Assembly (NCBI RefSeq): GCF_027924145.1
Contig: NZ_BRVP01000022.1
Span: 1-48,690, forward strand
Length of the DNA stretch: 48,690 nucleotides
From: Neptunitalea chrysea
GTDB taxonomy: Bacteria > Bacteroidota > Bacteroidia > Flavobacteriales > Flavobacteriaceae
Direction of reading: 5' to 3'
Part shown: piece by piece, positions 8,278 through 17,001 of the stretch
Position numbering within the stretch: the first letter of the stretch is position 1
Layout of the letters: every line of letters starts with the position of its first letter
Translations under genes and position numbers: made by a program
The notes under the pieces: model-generated
Told to the model about the DNA's origin: nothing
What the model saw: only the letters and a program-made list of their open reading frames with translations
Database searches by the model: none

Positions 8278-10258
8278 TTAATTCAAATAGAAATATTTTG
8301 TTCGAACTAAATTTATGATATCCTTTAAGTTCTTTTGTAATTACTCTTACTAGCTCTTGTCTGTGACTATTAGAATTATATGACTCCTTATTTTCTATTC
8401 CTGAATTAATAGTATAAACAAGTTGTTTACAATTATCTAATTGTGAAATCGATATTTGAATTTCAGCACCGTTATTTTTAGCTAACGCTAAAGTACTTTT
8501 GTATAGTTCATAAATTAACAGAGATAATGCCAAAACATCCTTTCCTTTAAGATACATATCTTTCACAATTATTTGAGGGCGCATCTCTGCATCTATAAAA
8601 CTAGGTACTACTTTTTTTAAAAAGTCATTTAAAGAAATCGTATCCATACGTTGTTCCTCCAAAATTTTTCTATTTAAAAGTAATAAGAAATTTACATCCT
8701 GAATAAAATCGTTTACCTCTACTGTTACTTTTGACTTTTCCGAATAAGCTTCCTGATTAGGAAAATCCCAAATAATAGAAATCAATCGTTCTGTAAGATT
8801 ATTAATCTCAATATAATTCTGTTTCTCGTTTTCTGCTAAACTCTCAATTTCAGATTGATTGTCTACAATAATTTCCTTTGAGGCTTCTAATTGTTTAATA
8901 TTACTATTCTTTCTCCTTAATAGAAATATGATACCTATTAGTATAAACAATACTACACTACAAAAAAGGACTGTTATCTGTTGAGAAGATTGTAATTTTG
9001 AAATTTTTTCAAGTGCTACAGCCTCATTTTCTTTACTTTTCTCTAATAATCGTTTCTTTACTTTTATTTCATTTTCTTTTGTAGAAATAACAAAAGCTAG
9101 TTTAGATTGTAAAAAGGCATCAGAGGTTAGTGAATTGTATATACTATCTTTAATAAGGTTAGATTCTGTAAGAAATTCATACGATTCTTTAAAATCATGA
9201 ATAGCATATTTATATTCGGAATATACTTCTAAATATTCCTGAATTATGGACTTATAAACTACACGATCAAACTCTAACGTTTCAAATAAATTTAAATACT
9301 CCTTAACCTTTTTTAAATCATTTTTTTTTAGAAAACACTTAGCCAAGAATATAACCGATTTAGCCACGCTAGAAGGCATATAATATTCATGATAATTTAC
9401 TTCTTCTTCTAAAAACCGTATGGCCACATCTAAATCTCCTTGATAATAATAAGCCTCTCCTAAATTACCCTTCAACAAGGCCATTAGATGTAAAGACTTC
9501 CTATCATCATCTGCCGAAAGTTTATTATAATGACTTAAAGCTCTTCTAAAAAAAATGGTAGCACTATCAATCTTTTTTTCTTTTAAATAATACAGCCCAA
9601 GATTATTTGCATAGCTAATCAAAAGATATTCATCAGGACTCTCGTTTATGTATTCTTCAAAATACTTAGGTCGCAACATATTAATAGCCTTCTTATACAT
9701 GCCCAATTTATAGAAAACATCTTCTTCTGTAATGTGGTAATTAACTAAATGATAATAAGTAGAAGATTTAGAATCTAATGTATCTCTAATCCTTTTTAGT
9801 CTTTCAAGATAATAAATACTACCTCCATAGTTAAGAGTCTTTTGATATCCATTAAATAATTCAGAATAGAGTTTAACCAATTCTTTAGAGCTAAAATAAG
9901 AGGAATCCGCTACAGCTTTTTCAAAAAATTTTAACGACGAATTAAGATTTTCTATGTTCTTATAAAAATGTCCTTTTGCAAAATTAAAGTAACGAAACTC
10001 ATCGGTACCTGGCTGAATTTTCTTTTCTACTCCATTAAGAAATTCCTCTATCTCATCTTGATTAGCTTTATAGTCTAATTTACTTAAATCAAGTAACTTT
10101 TTTAATTTATCTGTAGTTGTCTTTGCATTAAGATAGGCCTCATAATCCTTAGAAGCACTTAACTTAATAGCACTTTGCCCAACAATAATTTGACTTGTAA
10201 AAAAGATACAAATTAAAATTTGATACCCATACGATATTAAACTACTTTTCGGCTTCAT
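8264..10258 (-). CDS. TPR-containing membrane protein with degenerate histidine-kinase-like domain
   Basis: 664 residues. A signal peptide or anchor covers residues 12-28, followed by TPR-like helical repeats to about residue 370 (for example NNLGLYYLKEKKIDSATIFF and GNLGEAYYYQGDLDVA). A coiled coil precedes one membrane span near residues 430-450, with a cytoplasmic region of about 210 residues after it. That region resembles a HisKA_2-type kinase: a dimerisation-like helix (VNDFIQDVNFLLLLNRKILEEQ) and an ATPase-like end (LSLLIYELYKSTLALAKN) with LVRVITKELKG. No phosphoacceptor histidine is present in the dimerisation helix, and the NxxxN and DxGxG ATP motifs are absent. It may sense envelope state but cannot be a normal autokinase. 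It lies between menA and the hydrolase gene. Confidence 0.7.
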   Translation of the reverse strand: MKPKSSLISYGYQILICIFFTSQIIVGQSAIKLSASKDYEAYLNAKTTTDKLKKLLDLSKLDYKANQDEIEEFLNGVEKKIQPGTDEFRYFNFAKGHFYKNIENLNSSLKFFEKAVADSSYFSSKELVKLYSELFNGYQKTLNYGGSIYYLERLKRIRDTLDSKSSTYYHLVNYHITEEDVFYKLGMYKKAINMLRPKYFEEYINESPDEYLLISYANNLGLYYLKEKKIDSATIFFRRALSHYNKLSADDDRKSLHLMALLKGNLGEAYYYQGDLDVAIRFLEEEVNYHEYYMPSSVAKSVIFLAKCFLKKNDLKKVKEYLNLFETLEFDRVVYKSIIQEYLEVYSEYKYAIHDFKESYEFLTESNLIKDSIYNSLTSDAFLQSKLAFVISTKENEIKVKKRLLEKSKENEAVALEKISKLQSSQQITVLFCSVVLFILIGIIFLLRRKNSNIKQLEASKEIIVDNQSEIESLAENEKQNYIEINNLTERLISIIWDFPNQEAYSEKSKVTVEVNDFIQDVNFLLLLNRKILEEQRMDTISLNDFLKKVVPSFIDAEMRPQIIVKDMYLKGKDVLALSLLIYELYKSTLALAKNNGAEIQISISQLDNCKQLVYTINSGIENKESYNSNSHRQELVRVITKELKGYHKFSSNKIFLFELMFDN

Positions 10259-10328
10259 TAATCACAAGTTCTACTTTCTATTAAAGCTAAAACAACCTTT
10301 CTTAAAACAAATACTTCTTAAATCACTT

Positions 10329-11219
10329 TTATAAAAATTTACCTATCAAAAACAATAGTGACATAAAGAAAGTACTCAATGCTACTTTCTTTAATTCTTT
10401 ATCTAACATTGCTGGCACTTTGTTCTTTTTAACTATAATAAGATGCGCTATTAAAGGCATAAAAGAAATCAAATATACAATTTCCCATCTACTTTCAAAA
10501 GAAATGATTGAATATAACATCATTGAAAGCATTGCCATGACAATCAGATAATAATGATAATATTTAGCAAACTGTGGTCCTATTTTTACAACAATCGTTT
10601 TTTTACCTGCTTTAATGTCATTTTCTCTATCTCTCATATTATTTAAATTAAGTACTGCTATACTTAAAAAACCAACTGACAACGCAGGTAAAATTACTTT
10701 CCAATAAAAAACATGCGTGTATAAAAAGAAAGATCCTATTACACTAACAAGTCCAAAAAAGATAAAAACAAAGAGATCTCCAAAACCTGAATACCCATAT
10801 GCAGATTTTCCTACCGTATATTTTATGGCCGCAACAATACTGGAAACTCCTAAAACAAAGAACAAAGCAGAATACCCAAAATTCGCTACACCAAATGCTT
10901 TATATATTAAAACTAATGCTATTACTAAGGTAATAACACTTGTAATAATCATAGCCTTTTTCATTTGCGCCGGTGTTATTACTCCAGAACCTACCAAGCG
11001 CTGTTCTCCTACCCTATCAGCATCAGTTCCTTTTACACCATCACCATAATCATTTGCAAAATTTGAAAGCACCTGAAAACCAATGGTTGTAAGCAGGGCT
11101 AAAACAAAAACGGTAATATCAAAATATCCAAAAGAAACGGCTATTGCTGTACCTACTAAAATGCCCGAAATTGACAACGGCAGGGTTCTTAACCTTGCCG
11201 CTTGTATCCAATGTTTCAT
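10329..11219 (-). CDS. menA: 1,4-Dihydroxy-2-naphthoate polyprenyltransferase
   Basis: UbiA-family integral membrane prenyltransferase that attaches the polyprenyl tail to DHNA, giving demethylmenaquinone. 296 residues from the start at 11219 (MKHWIQAARLRTLPLS); the open frame extends 21 codons upstream into the menB 3' end, but the MenA family begins at this motif. The first Asp-rich site NDYGDGVKGTD and the second site NNMRDRENDIKAGKKT are present, with eight or nine hydrophobic segments. It begins 10 nt after the menB stop, so the two are co-transcribed. A 70-nt gap separates it from the TPR gene downstream. Confidence 0.93.
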   Translation of the reverse strand: MKHWIQAARLRTLPLSISGILVGTAIAVSFGYFDITVFVLALLTTIGFQVLSNFANDYGDGVKGTDADRVGEQRLVGSGVITPAQMKKAMIITSVITLVIALVLIYKAFGVANFGYSALFFVLGVSSIVAAIKYTVGKSAYGYSGFGDLFVFIFFGLVSVIGSFFLYTHVFYWKVILPALSVGFLSIAVLNLNNMRDRENDIKAGKKTIVVKIGPQFAKYYHYYLIVMAMLSMMLYSIISFESRWEIVYLISFMPLIAHLIIVKKNKVPAMLDKELKKVALSTFFMSLLFLIGKFL

Positions 11220-11229
11220 ATAATCTATA

Positions 11230-12069
11230 TTATGGAATATATTTTTTATCAAAATTTGGCTTACGTTTTTCAAGAAACGCATTTCTACCTTCTTTCGCCT
11301 CTTCTGTCATATAAGCCAATCTAGTTGCTTCGCCAGCAAATACTTGTTGCCCCACCATACCATCGTCTGTTAAGTTCATAGCAAACTTTAACATTTTTAT
11401 AGAGATTGGTGACTTTTCTAATATTTTTAATGCCCATTGATAGGCAGTATCTTCAAGCTCTTTATGGGGTATCACGGCATTAACCATTCCCATTTCATAA
11501 GCATCTTGCGCTGAATAATTTCTTCCTAAAAAGAAAATCTCACGAGCCTTTTTCTGGCCAACCATTTTGGCTAAATAAGCAGAACCATACCCCCCATCAA
11601 AACTGGTTACATCGGCATCGGTTTGTTTAAAAATAGCATGTTCTTTACTTGCCAGTGTTAAATCGCATACCACGTGTAAACTATGTCCGCCTCCTACTGC
11701 CCAACCTGGCACAACTGCAATAACTACTTTCGGCATAAAACGAATTAATCGTTGCACTTCTAGGATGTTTAAACGGTGATACCCATCTTCTCCTACATAT
11801 CCTTTATGACCTCTTGCTTTTTGATCTCCTCCACTACAAAATGAATATACACCATCTTTTGGAGAGGGACCTTCAGCAGATAATAAAATAACTCCTATTG
11901 ACGTATCTTCATTTGCGTCATAAAATGCCTCATACAACTCTTTGGTAGTTTGAGGTCTGAAAGCGTTTCGTACTTCAGGCCTGTTGAATGCTATACGGGC
12001 TACCCCTCCGCATTTTTTATAAGTTATATCGGTAAATTCTTTTACAGTTACCCAATCTATGTTACTCAT
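11230..12069 (-). CDS. menB: 1,4-Dihydroxy-2-naphthoyl-CoA synthase
   Basis: Crotonase-fold enzyme that closes the second ring, converting o-succinylbenzoyl-CoA to DHNA-CoA. 279 residues, typical length. Visible are SGGDQKARG, the oxyanion-hole segment GWAVGGGHSLHVVCD and SFDGGYGSAYLAKMVGQKKARE, characteristic of MenB. The segment QTDADV carries Asp where the E. coli enzyme has Gly (QTGPKV). From family knowledge, Asp-bearing enzymes supply the carboxylate internally and do not need bicarbonate, so this is probably the bicarbonate-independent type (inference). First gene of the men run, divergent from the C1 peptidase gene with a 59-nt gap. Confidence 0.94.
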   Translation of the reverse strand: MSNIDWVTVKEFTDITYKKCGGVARIAFNRPEVRNAFRPQTTKELYEAFYDANEDTSIGVILLSAEGPSPKDGVYSFCSGGDQKARGHKGYVGEDGYHRLNILEVQRLIRFMPKVVIAVVPGWAVGGGHSLHVVCDLTLASKEHAIFKQTDADVTSFDGGYGSAYLAKMVGQKKAREIFFLGRNYSAQDAYEMGMVNAVIPHKELEDTAYQWALKILEKSPISIKMLKFAMNLTDDGMVGQQVFAGEATRLAYMTEEAKEGRNAFLEKRKPNFDKKYIP

Positions 12070-12128
12070 ATTTTGTTAATTTGGGTAAAATTAACGTATT
12101 TCTTCCGTACCTTAAAATTAATTACTCT

Positions 12129-13247
12129 ATGAGAAAAATCTTTTTAACCTTATGTTTTTCATTATCAATAGGTTTACTACATGCCCAAGAATATATCTTT
12201 ACTCCGGTAACAGATATAGAAGCTACCGAAGTCAAAAGCCAAGATATTACAGGAACCTGCTGGAGTTTTTCTGCTACTTCATTTTTAGAATCAGAAATCA
12301 TTAGACTTACAGGAAAAAAAATCAATGTTTCTGAAATGTTTAACGTACGAAACACCTACTCTACAAAAGCATGGAACTATGTTATGCGCCAAGGAAAAGC
12401 ACAATTTAGTCAAGGAGCCCTTGGACATGATGTTATCAATTCAGTTAGACAAAATGGATTGGTACCAGAAACTGCTTTCTCTGGTTTAGTTTTTAACGAA
12501 ACAAGATATAACCATATAGAATTAGAAGGTACTTTAAAAGCTATGCTAGATAATTATATTTTGAGCAAATCGGGTAACCTTAGTCCTAAATGGAAACTAG
12601 CTGTCGAAAATGTATTAGATGTTTATATGGGTAAAAAACCAAGCGAATTTGAGTATGAAGGAAAAACATACACTCCTGAAAGTTTCTTAAAAATGACCAA
12701 ACTTAATATGGACGATTATATTACTATTACTTCCTTTACTCATCAACCTTATTATCAATCTTTTATTTTAAATATCCCTGATAACTTTTCTAATGGAGCT
12801 ATGCTCAATGTTCCATTAACAGATTTCACGGCAATTATAGATAATGCCCTAAAAACAGGATACACCATTGAATGGGATACTGATGTTTCAGAAAAAACAT
12901 TCTCAGCTAAATACGGTATTGCATTTATTCCTGAAAATAGCGGGGATGCCTTAAAAGGTTTAAAAGAAATAGTTTCTGAAAAAGTAATTACTCCAGAATA
13001 CAGACAACAAGAATTTGAAAACTATAACACTACTGATGATCACTTAATGCATATTGTGGGGAGTTTAAAAGATCAGAATGGTACCATCTATTATAAAGTT
13101 AAGAATTCATGGGGTACAAATCCTAACAGAGTTACTAATGGAGGATATGTTTACGTAAGCAAAGCATACATAGAATTAAAATCAATCTCTATTCTAATAC
13201 ATAAAGATGCATTACCAAAAGATATTAAGAAAAAGTTAGGGCTATAG
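12129..13247 (+). CDS. Exported C1-family (bleomycin hydrolase/PepC-like) aminopeptidase
   Basis: Papain-fold cysteine peptidase of the C1B group. 372 residues from ATG 12129, which begins a clear signal peptide (MRKIFLTLCFSLSIGLLHAQ); upstream in-frame codons would destroy it. The catalytic set is complete: Q38 before GTCWSF (C44), His in DDHLMHIVG, and Asn in VKNSWGT. E. coli-type PepC enzymes are about 440-450 residues and cytosolic. This shorter, exported form is common in Bacteroidota and probably works in the periplasm or at the surface on peptides. It is divergent from menB and followed by a strong terminator. Confidence 0.88.
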   Translation: MRKIFLTLCFSLSIGLLHAQEYIFTPVTDIEATEVKSQDITGTCWSFSATSFLESEIIRLTGKKINVSEMFNVRNTYSTKAWNYVMRQGKAQFSQGALGHDVINSVRQNGLVPETAFSGLVFNETRYNHIELEGTLKAMLDNYILSKSGNLSPKWKLAVENVLDVYMGKKPSEFEYEGKTYTPESFLKMTKLNMDDYITITSFTHQPYYQSFILNIPDNFSNGAMLNVPLTDFTAIIDNALKTGYTIEWDTDVSEKTFSAKYGIAFIPENSGDALKGLKEIVSEKVITPEYRQQEFENYNTTDDHLMHIVGSLKDQNGTIYYKVKNSWGTNPNRVTNGGYVYVSKAYIELKSISILIHKDALPKDIKKKLGL

Positions 13248-13277
13248 AATACCAAATTCTGACTAGTCCTGAAATAA

Positions 13278-13310
13278 AGAGAGGTTTGAAAAACAAACCT
13301 CTTTTTTTAT
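13278..13310 (+). terminator. Terminator of the C1 peptidase gene
   Basis: A nine-base stem AGAGGTTTG / CAAACCTCT with an AAAAA loop is followed by a run of seven T. It lies 33 nt past the stop. Confidence 0.85.
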
Positions 13311-13449
13311 TTAAAAAACTTAAAATCAAATTTACTACCAATACATTTCCTAAAACCTATTCAGAAGCTTCTTCAAACATCACTACTTCAAAATATATAT
13401 TTAATAATGCATCCAATAACTTTAAATGAATAATTACTTATTGAAGTGA
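13311..13449. other. Intergenic stretch left of the insertion sequence
   Basis: No gene is recognised. On the minus strand 26 codons are open at 13357-13437, ending LLNIYFEVVMFEEASE before TAG. This may be the stranded tail of a gene that once lay to the right, or chance. Confidence 0.25.
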
Positions 13450-13473
13450 TTTAAACTTTTCTTAGAATAAAGA

Positions 13474-13528
13474 AAAGGGTTGTAGATATTTGTGTTGCTA
13501 AACATATAATTATCAAAACCAACCCTTT
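13474..13528 (+). promoter_or_regulatory. Inverted repeat that would occlude the transposase start
   Basis: AAAGGGTTG at 13474-13482 pairs with CAACCCTTT at 13520-13528, which abuts the ATG at 13529. A second hairpin, CTTTTCTT / AAGAAAAG (13456-13477), lies just outside. In transcripts entering from outside the element the first hairpin would hide the initiation region, a known way for insertion sequences to limit read-through expression. The pairing is seen; the role is inferred. Confidence 0.5.
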
Positions 13529-14353
13529 ATGTACAGTGTACTTGACAAAGATACAATAGAATTGGAAATAGTTGCTTATATACCCAAATCTCGTCGTGGA
13601 TTTGCTGTAACGGTTCCCTTGTCAGAGATTATAAATGCGATACTTTATAAACTTAAAACAGGAGTGCAATGGTTTCAGCTTCCGGTAAAGGCTCTTTTTA
13701 AAGACAAAGTTATATGCTGGCAATCGGTTTACTATCATTATCGCAAGTGGAGTCGGTGTGGTTTTTGGAAAGCTTGCTGGATTAAATTTCTTAAACGTCA
13801 TCGCTCAAAACTAGACCTTTCCAGTGTGGATTTAGATGGAAGCCACACGCCTGCTATCAGAGGTGGTGAGCAGGTTGATTATCAGGGAAGGAAGAAACGG
13901 AAAACAACCAATGCACTCTACCTGACTGATAGGCAAGGCTTGCCGTTAGCTATGTCAGAGCCTATAGCTGGAAACCATAACGACCTATATAATATTGAGG
14001 TTCAGTTTGAAGAGATTACTGCGACTTTAGAAGAAGCCAATATTTCTGTAGATGGGTTATTCCTCAATGCAGACGCAGGTTTTGACTCAAAAGACTTAAG
14101 AAAAGCTTGTTCGCAAAAGAACATCCATGCCAATATTTGTTTTAACAAACGTAACAGCAACCATGAGAGAGATGAATATTTCGATAAAGAACTTTATAGG
14201 CAACGATATGCCATTGAACGTACCAACGCATGGTTGGATGGATTTAGATCACTCCTCAATAGATACGATACAACCACCGAATCTTGGAAAGGTCTTAATT
14301 ACATCGCTTTTATTGTTGTAGCATCGAGAAAATTTAAAAAGAAAAAAGTTTAA
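13529..14353 (+). CDS. IS5-family DDE transposase
   Basis: 274 residues in one uninterrupted frame. The N-terminal part matches the IS5-type segment preceding the catalytic core (LSEIINAILYKLKTGVQW, then WQSVYYHYRKW). Candidate DDE residues are Asp in SVDLDGSH, Asp in FLNADAGFDS and Glu in YAIERTNAWLDGFR, all with typical flanks. The stop overlaps the right inverted repeat, as is usual for compact elements. Codon and base composition differ from the AT-rich neighbours. Probably active or recently so. Confidence 0.88.
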   Translation: MYSVLDKDTIELEIVAYIPKSRRGFAVTVPLSEIINAILYKLKTGVQWFQLPVKALFKDKVICWQSVYYHYRKWSRCGFWKACWIKFLKRHRSKLDLSSVDLDGSHTPAIRGGEQVDYQGRKKRKTTNALYLTDRQGLPLAMSEPIAGNHNDLYNIEVQFEEITATLEEANISVDGLFLNADAGFDSKDLRKACSQKNIHANICFNKRNSNHERDEYFDKELYRQRYAIERTNAWLDGFRSLLNRYDTTTESWKGLNYIAFIVVASRKFKKKKV

Positions 14354-14385
14354 ACGAGTTCATTATATACATCCAAAACACAACA

Positions 14386-15846
14386 CTATTTATGAGGTAT
14401 GTTACAAATAATTTCCGTTAGATATTTCCAAAATTTTTCACTCGAAGAAATACTTGCTCTTTCATCAGGTGAATGTGCCCCTTTAATTGTTGGACCAAAA
14501 CTAATCATATCCATATCAGGATAATTCTGACCTAAAATACCACATTCTAAACCTGCATGACAAGCTACCACTCCAGGCTCTTCTTCAAACAGCTCGGTAT
14601 ACTTGGCTTTTAAAACTTTTAAAATAGGAGATTCAACATTGGGTGTCCAGCCTGGGTAACTTCCAGAAAAACGGACTTCGCAACCTACCAATTCAAAACA
14701 TGAACGTAAAGCATTAACCAAGTCTAATTTAGAAGACTCTACAGAAGATCTCGTTAAACAGCTAATCTTTATTTTACCATCTTTAATAACAACACGTGCA
14801 ATGTTATTACTAGTTTCAACTAAGTCATCCATAGAGGCGCTCATTTTATACACCCCATTGTGTGCTGCATAAATAGCCCTTGTGATTCCTTCTTGCACTC
14901 CTAATTCCATCACTGCCTCAGGTGTTGTTACCACCTCAGCTGTAATATGTAAATTAGGGTCTGTATACTTTAATTCCTTCTTAATTTCTGTAGCTAATTG
15001 ATTAAATTCCAAAGCAAAAGCATCATGATGTACTTTATCTACAACAACAGTCGCAAAACTTTCTCTAGGAATCGCATTTCTCAATCCACCACCTTCAACT
15101 TCTGCAATACGTAAACCAAAATTTTCGAACCCATCAAATAACAAACGATTCATAATTTTATTTGAATTTCCATATCCACAGTGAATTTCCATACCACTAT
15201 GCCCCCCTTTTAATCCTTTAACGATTATCTTATAAGCTACCGTATTTTCGGGTACAACCTCTTCATTATAAAAACGTTTTGCAGTAACATCTACACCTCC
15301 TGCACATCCTATATTAATCTCATCGTCTTCCTCTGTATCTAAATTTAGAAGTATTTGTCCTTTTAACAAACCACCTTCTAGCCCCATAGCACCAGTCATT
15401 CCGGTTTCCTCATCAATTGTAAATAATGCTTCAATATCAGGGTGCGGAATATCTGTACTCTCAAGTAATGCCATAATTGCCGCAACACCTAATCCGTTAT
15501 CTGCTCCTAAGGTGGTACCATTAGCTCTTACCCAATCGCCATCCACATACATTTCAATTCCTTGTTTGTCGAAATCAAAATCAGTATCGGCATTTTTTTG
15601 GTGAACCATATCTAAATGAGACTGAAGCACTACTGGTTGTCTTTTTTCCATAGCACTTGTGGCAGGTTTTCTAATAATAACATTACCAACCTTATCTCTT
15701 ATAGTTTCTAACCCTAATTTTTCACCAAATTCAGTTATAAACTGAATTACTCGTTCTTCTTTTTTAGACGGACGAGGTACCGCATTTAAATCGGCAAAGT
15801 TATTCCATAAGGCTTTAGGTTCTAAATTTCGTACTTCGGAATTCAT
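14386..15846 (-). CDS. pepD: Aminoacyl-histidine dipeptidase (Xaa-His, M20 family)
   Basis: Cytosolic di-zinc dipeptidase that cleaves carnosine-like and other dipeptides. 486 residues, the usual length of the M20C group. Metal and catalytic residues are present: SHLDM (H77, D79), the bridging Asp in GADNGLG (D116), the EE pair in TIDEETG (E146, E147), and late GLECG and GAHSPDE motifs carrying the last Asp/His ligands. It faces the insertion sequence at its 3' end and is divergent from the DUF3810 gene. Glutamate at the first metal-adjacent position after VHQKN fits PepD rather than PepT. Confidence 0.92.
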   Translation of the reverse strand: MNSEVRNLEPKALWNNFADLNAVPRPSKKEERVIQFITEFGEKLGLETIRDKVGNVIIRKPATSAMEKRQPVVLQSHLDMVHQKNADTDFDFDKQGIEMYVDGDWVRANGTTLGADNGLGVAAIMALLESTDIPHPDIEALFTIDEETGMTGAMGLEGGLLKGQILLNLDTEEDDEINIGCAGGVDVTAKRFYNEEVVPENTVAYKIIVKGLKGGHSGMEIHCGYGNSNKIMNRLLFDGFENFGLRIAEVEGGGLRNAIPRESFATVVVDKVHHDAFALEFNQLATEIKKELKYTDPNLHITAEVVTTPEAVMELGVQEGITRAIYAAHNGVYKMSASMDDLVETSNNIARVVIKDGKIKISCLTRSSVESSKLDLVNALRSCFELVGCEVRFSGSYPGWTPNVESPILKVLKAKYTELFEEEPGVVACHAGLECGILGQNYPDMDMISFGPTIKGAHSPDERASISSSEKFWKYLTEIICNIPHK

Positions 15847-15867
15847 TTTTTAGTAATTTAGTTTTAG

Positions 15868-15915
15868 CAAAAGTAACGATTAACAGCAACTAAATAGTTA
15901 TTTTAATTATTTTTG
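15868..15915. promoter_or_regulatory. Divergent promoter boxes for pepD and the DUF3810 gene
   Basis: On the minus strand TACTTTTG (15875-15868) and on the plus strand TATTTTTG (15908-15915) match TAnnTTTG. The plus-strand box ends only 4 nt before the ATG at 15920. That implies a leaderless transcript or use of the next in-frame ATG at 15932 (MKTILALS). Confidence 0.5.
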
Positions 15916-15919
15916 AGGC

Positions 15920-16987
15920 ATGTCCAAAAAAATGAAAACAATATTGGCATTATCAATTATTCCTCAGGTTATAATTGTAAAGCTTTTAGGAAAATATCCA
16001 GAATTCATAGAAGAATACTACAGTACAGGTTTTTACGTATATCTTTCAAAGTTATTCAGGTATATTTTTGGTTGGGTTCCTTTTTCAGTTGGAGACATTA
16101 TGTATACCCTTTTGGGTATTTTAATTGTGCGGTTCTTTATTTTAAAAGGTTCGCTATTTTTTAAAACCACCCGTGTATTTTTAAGAGAAGTCTTTATGGC
16201 ATTATCGTTAGCTTACGGAATATTTCATATTCTTTGGGCTTTAAATTATTACCGTCTACCACTACATAAAAGTCTTAATTTAAAAGATGGCTACACAACA
16301 GAAGAGCTAGTTGAATTTACAACCAAACTTATACATAAAGCCAACGAGGTACATTTGCAAATTACAGGAAAGGATTCTATTAAAGTTAACTTTCCGTATT
16401 CAAAAAAAGAAATTTTTAAGATGACTAAAAATGGATACGATCATTTATCTGAAAAATATCCGCAATTTGCCTATACCCCAAAAAGCATTAAAAACTCTCT
16501 TTATAGTACAGGCCTAACATATATGGGATACAGTGGTTATTTAAACCCTTTTACCAACGAGGCTCAGGTAAATGGTCTTATTTATAATTTTAAATTCCCT
16601 ACTACATCATGCCACGAAATAGCTCACCAATTGGGCTATTCTGCCGAGAATGAGGCCAATTTTATAGGATATCTTGCGGCTGTACACAACGATGATATTT
16701 ACTTTAAATATTCAGCTTATATATTTGTTCTAAGATATTGCTTAGGTGAAATGAAACGTAGAGATGAACAACAATTTAAGGAATTTAATACTCAAATTAA
16801 TTATGGTATTATTCTGAATTATATTGAAGTTTCAAATTTTTGGGCTAAATACCAAAACAAAGCAGAACCAGTTTTTAAAAGTACTTATAACACCTTTTTA
16901 AAAGCAAACCAGCAAAAAGAAGGACTTAAAAGCTATAACTATGTGGTTTCTCTTTTGGTTAATTATTACAGAAACAAAGTTTTATAA
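15920..16987 (+). CDS. DUF3810 membrane protein with HExxH motif
   Basis: 355 residues with membrane segments at about 7-22, 40-52, 58-76 and 90-110 and a soluble C-terminal half. That half carries CHEIAHQLG (H232, E233, H236) with a glutamate in AENEANF (E246), the layout of a gluzincin-type zinc peptidase active site. DUF3810 is a Bacteroidota family without an established function. A membrane-bound metallopeptidase is a sequence-based inference. Start 15920 may be four codons too long (see promoter entry). Directly downstream is the remnant of an amidohydrolase gene. Confidence 0.8.
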   Translation: MSKKMKTILALSIIPQVIIVKLLGKYPEFIEEYYSTGFYVYLSKLFRYIFGWVPFSVGDIMYTLLGILIVRFFILKGSLFFKTTRVFLREVFMALSLAYGIFHILWALNYYRLPLHKSLNLKDGYTTEELVEFTTKLIHKANEVHLQITGKDSIKVNFPYSKKEIFKMTKNGYDHLSEKYPQFAYTPKSIKNSLYSTGLTYMGYSGYLNPFTNEAQVNGLIYNFKFPTTSCHEIAHQLGYSAENEANFIGYLAAVHNDDIYFKYSAYIFVLRYCLGEMKRRDEQQFKEFNTQINYGIILNYIEVSNFWAKYQNKAEPVFKSTYNTFLKANQQKEGLKSYNYVVSLLVNYYRNKVL

Positions 16988-17001
16988 AATTTCCTTATAT
17001 T

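Larger units (their letters stand above)
13450..14354 (+). mobile_element. IS5-family insertion sequence, about 0.9 kb, apparently intact
   Basis: It carries one full transposase gene between two ends that share TTTAAACTTTT in inverted orientation (13450-13460 and 14344-14354). The ends are not certain: TTTAAAC also occurs as a direct repeat at 13450-13456 and 14349-14355, so part or all of it could be the duplicated target rather than the terminal repeat. The element sits between the convergent ends of the C1 peptidase and pepD genes and breaks neither of them. Its G+C content is visibly higher than the flanks, consistent with recent arrival. Confidence 0.8.
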
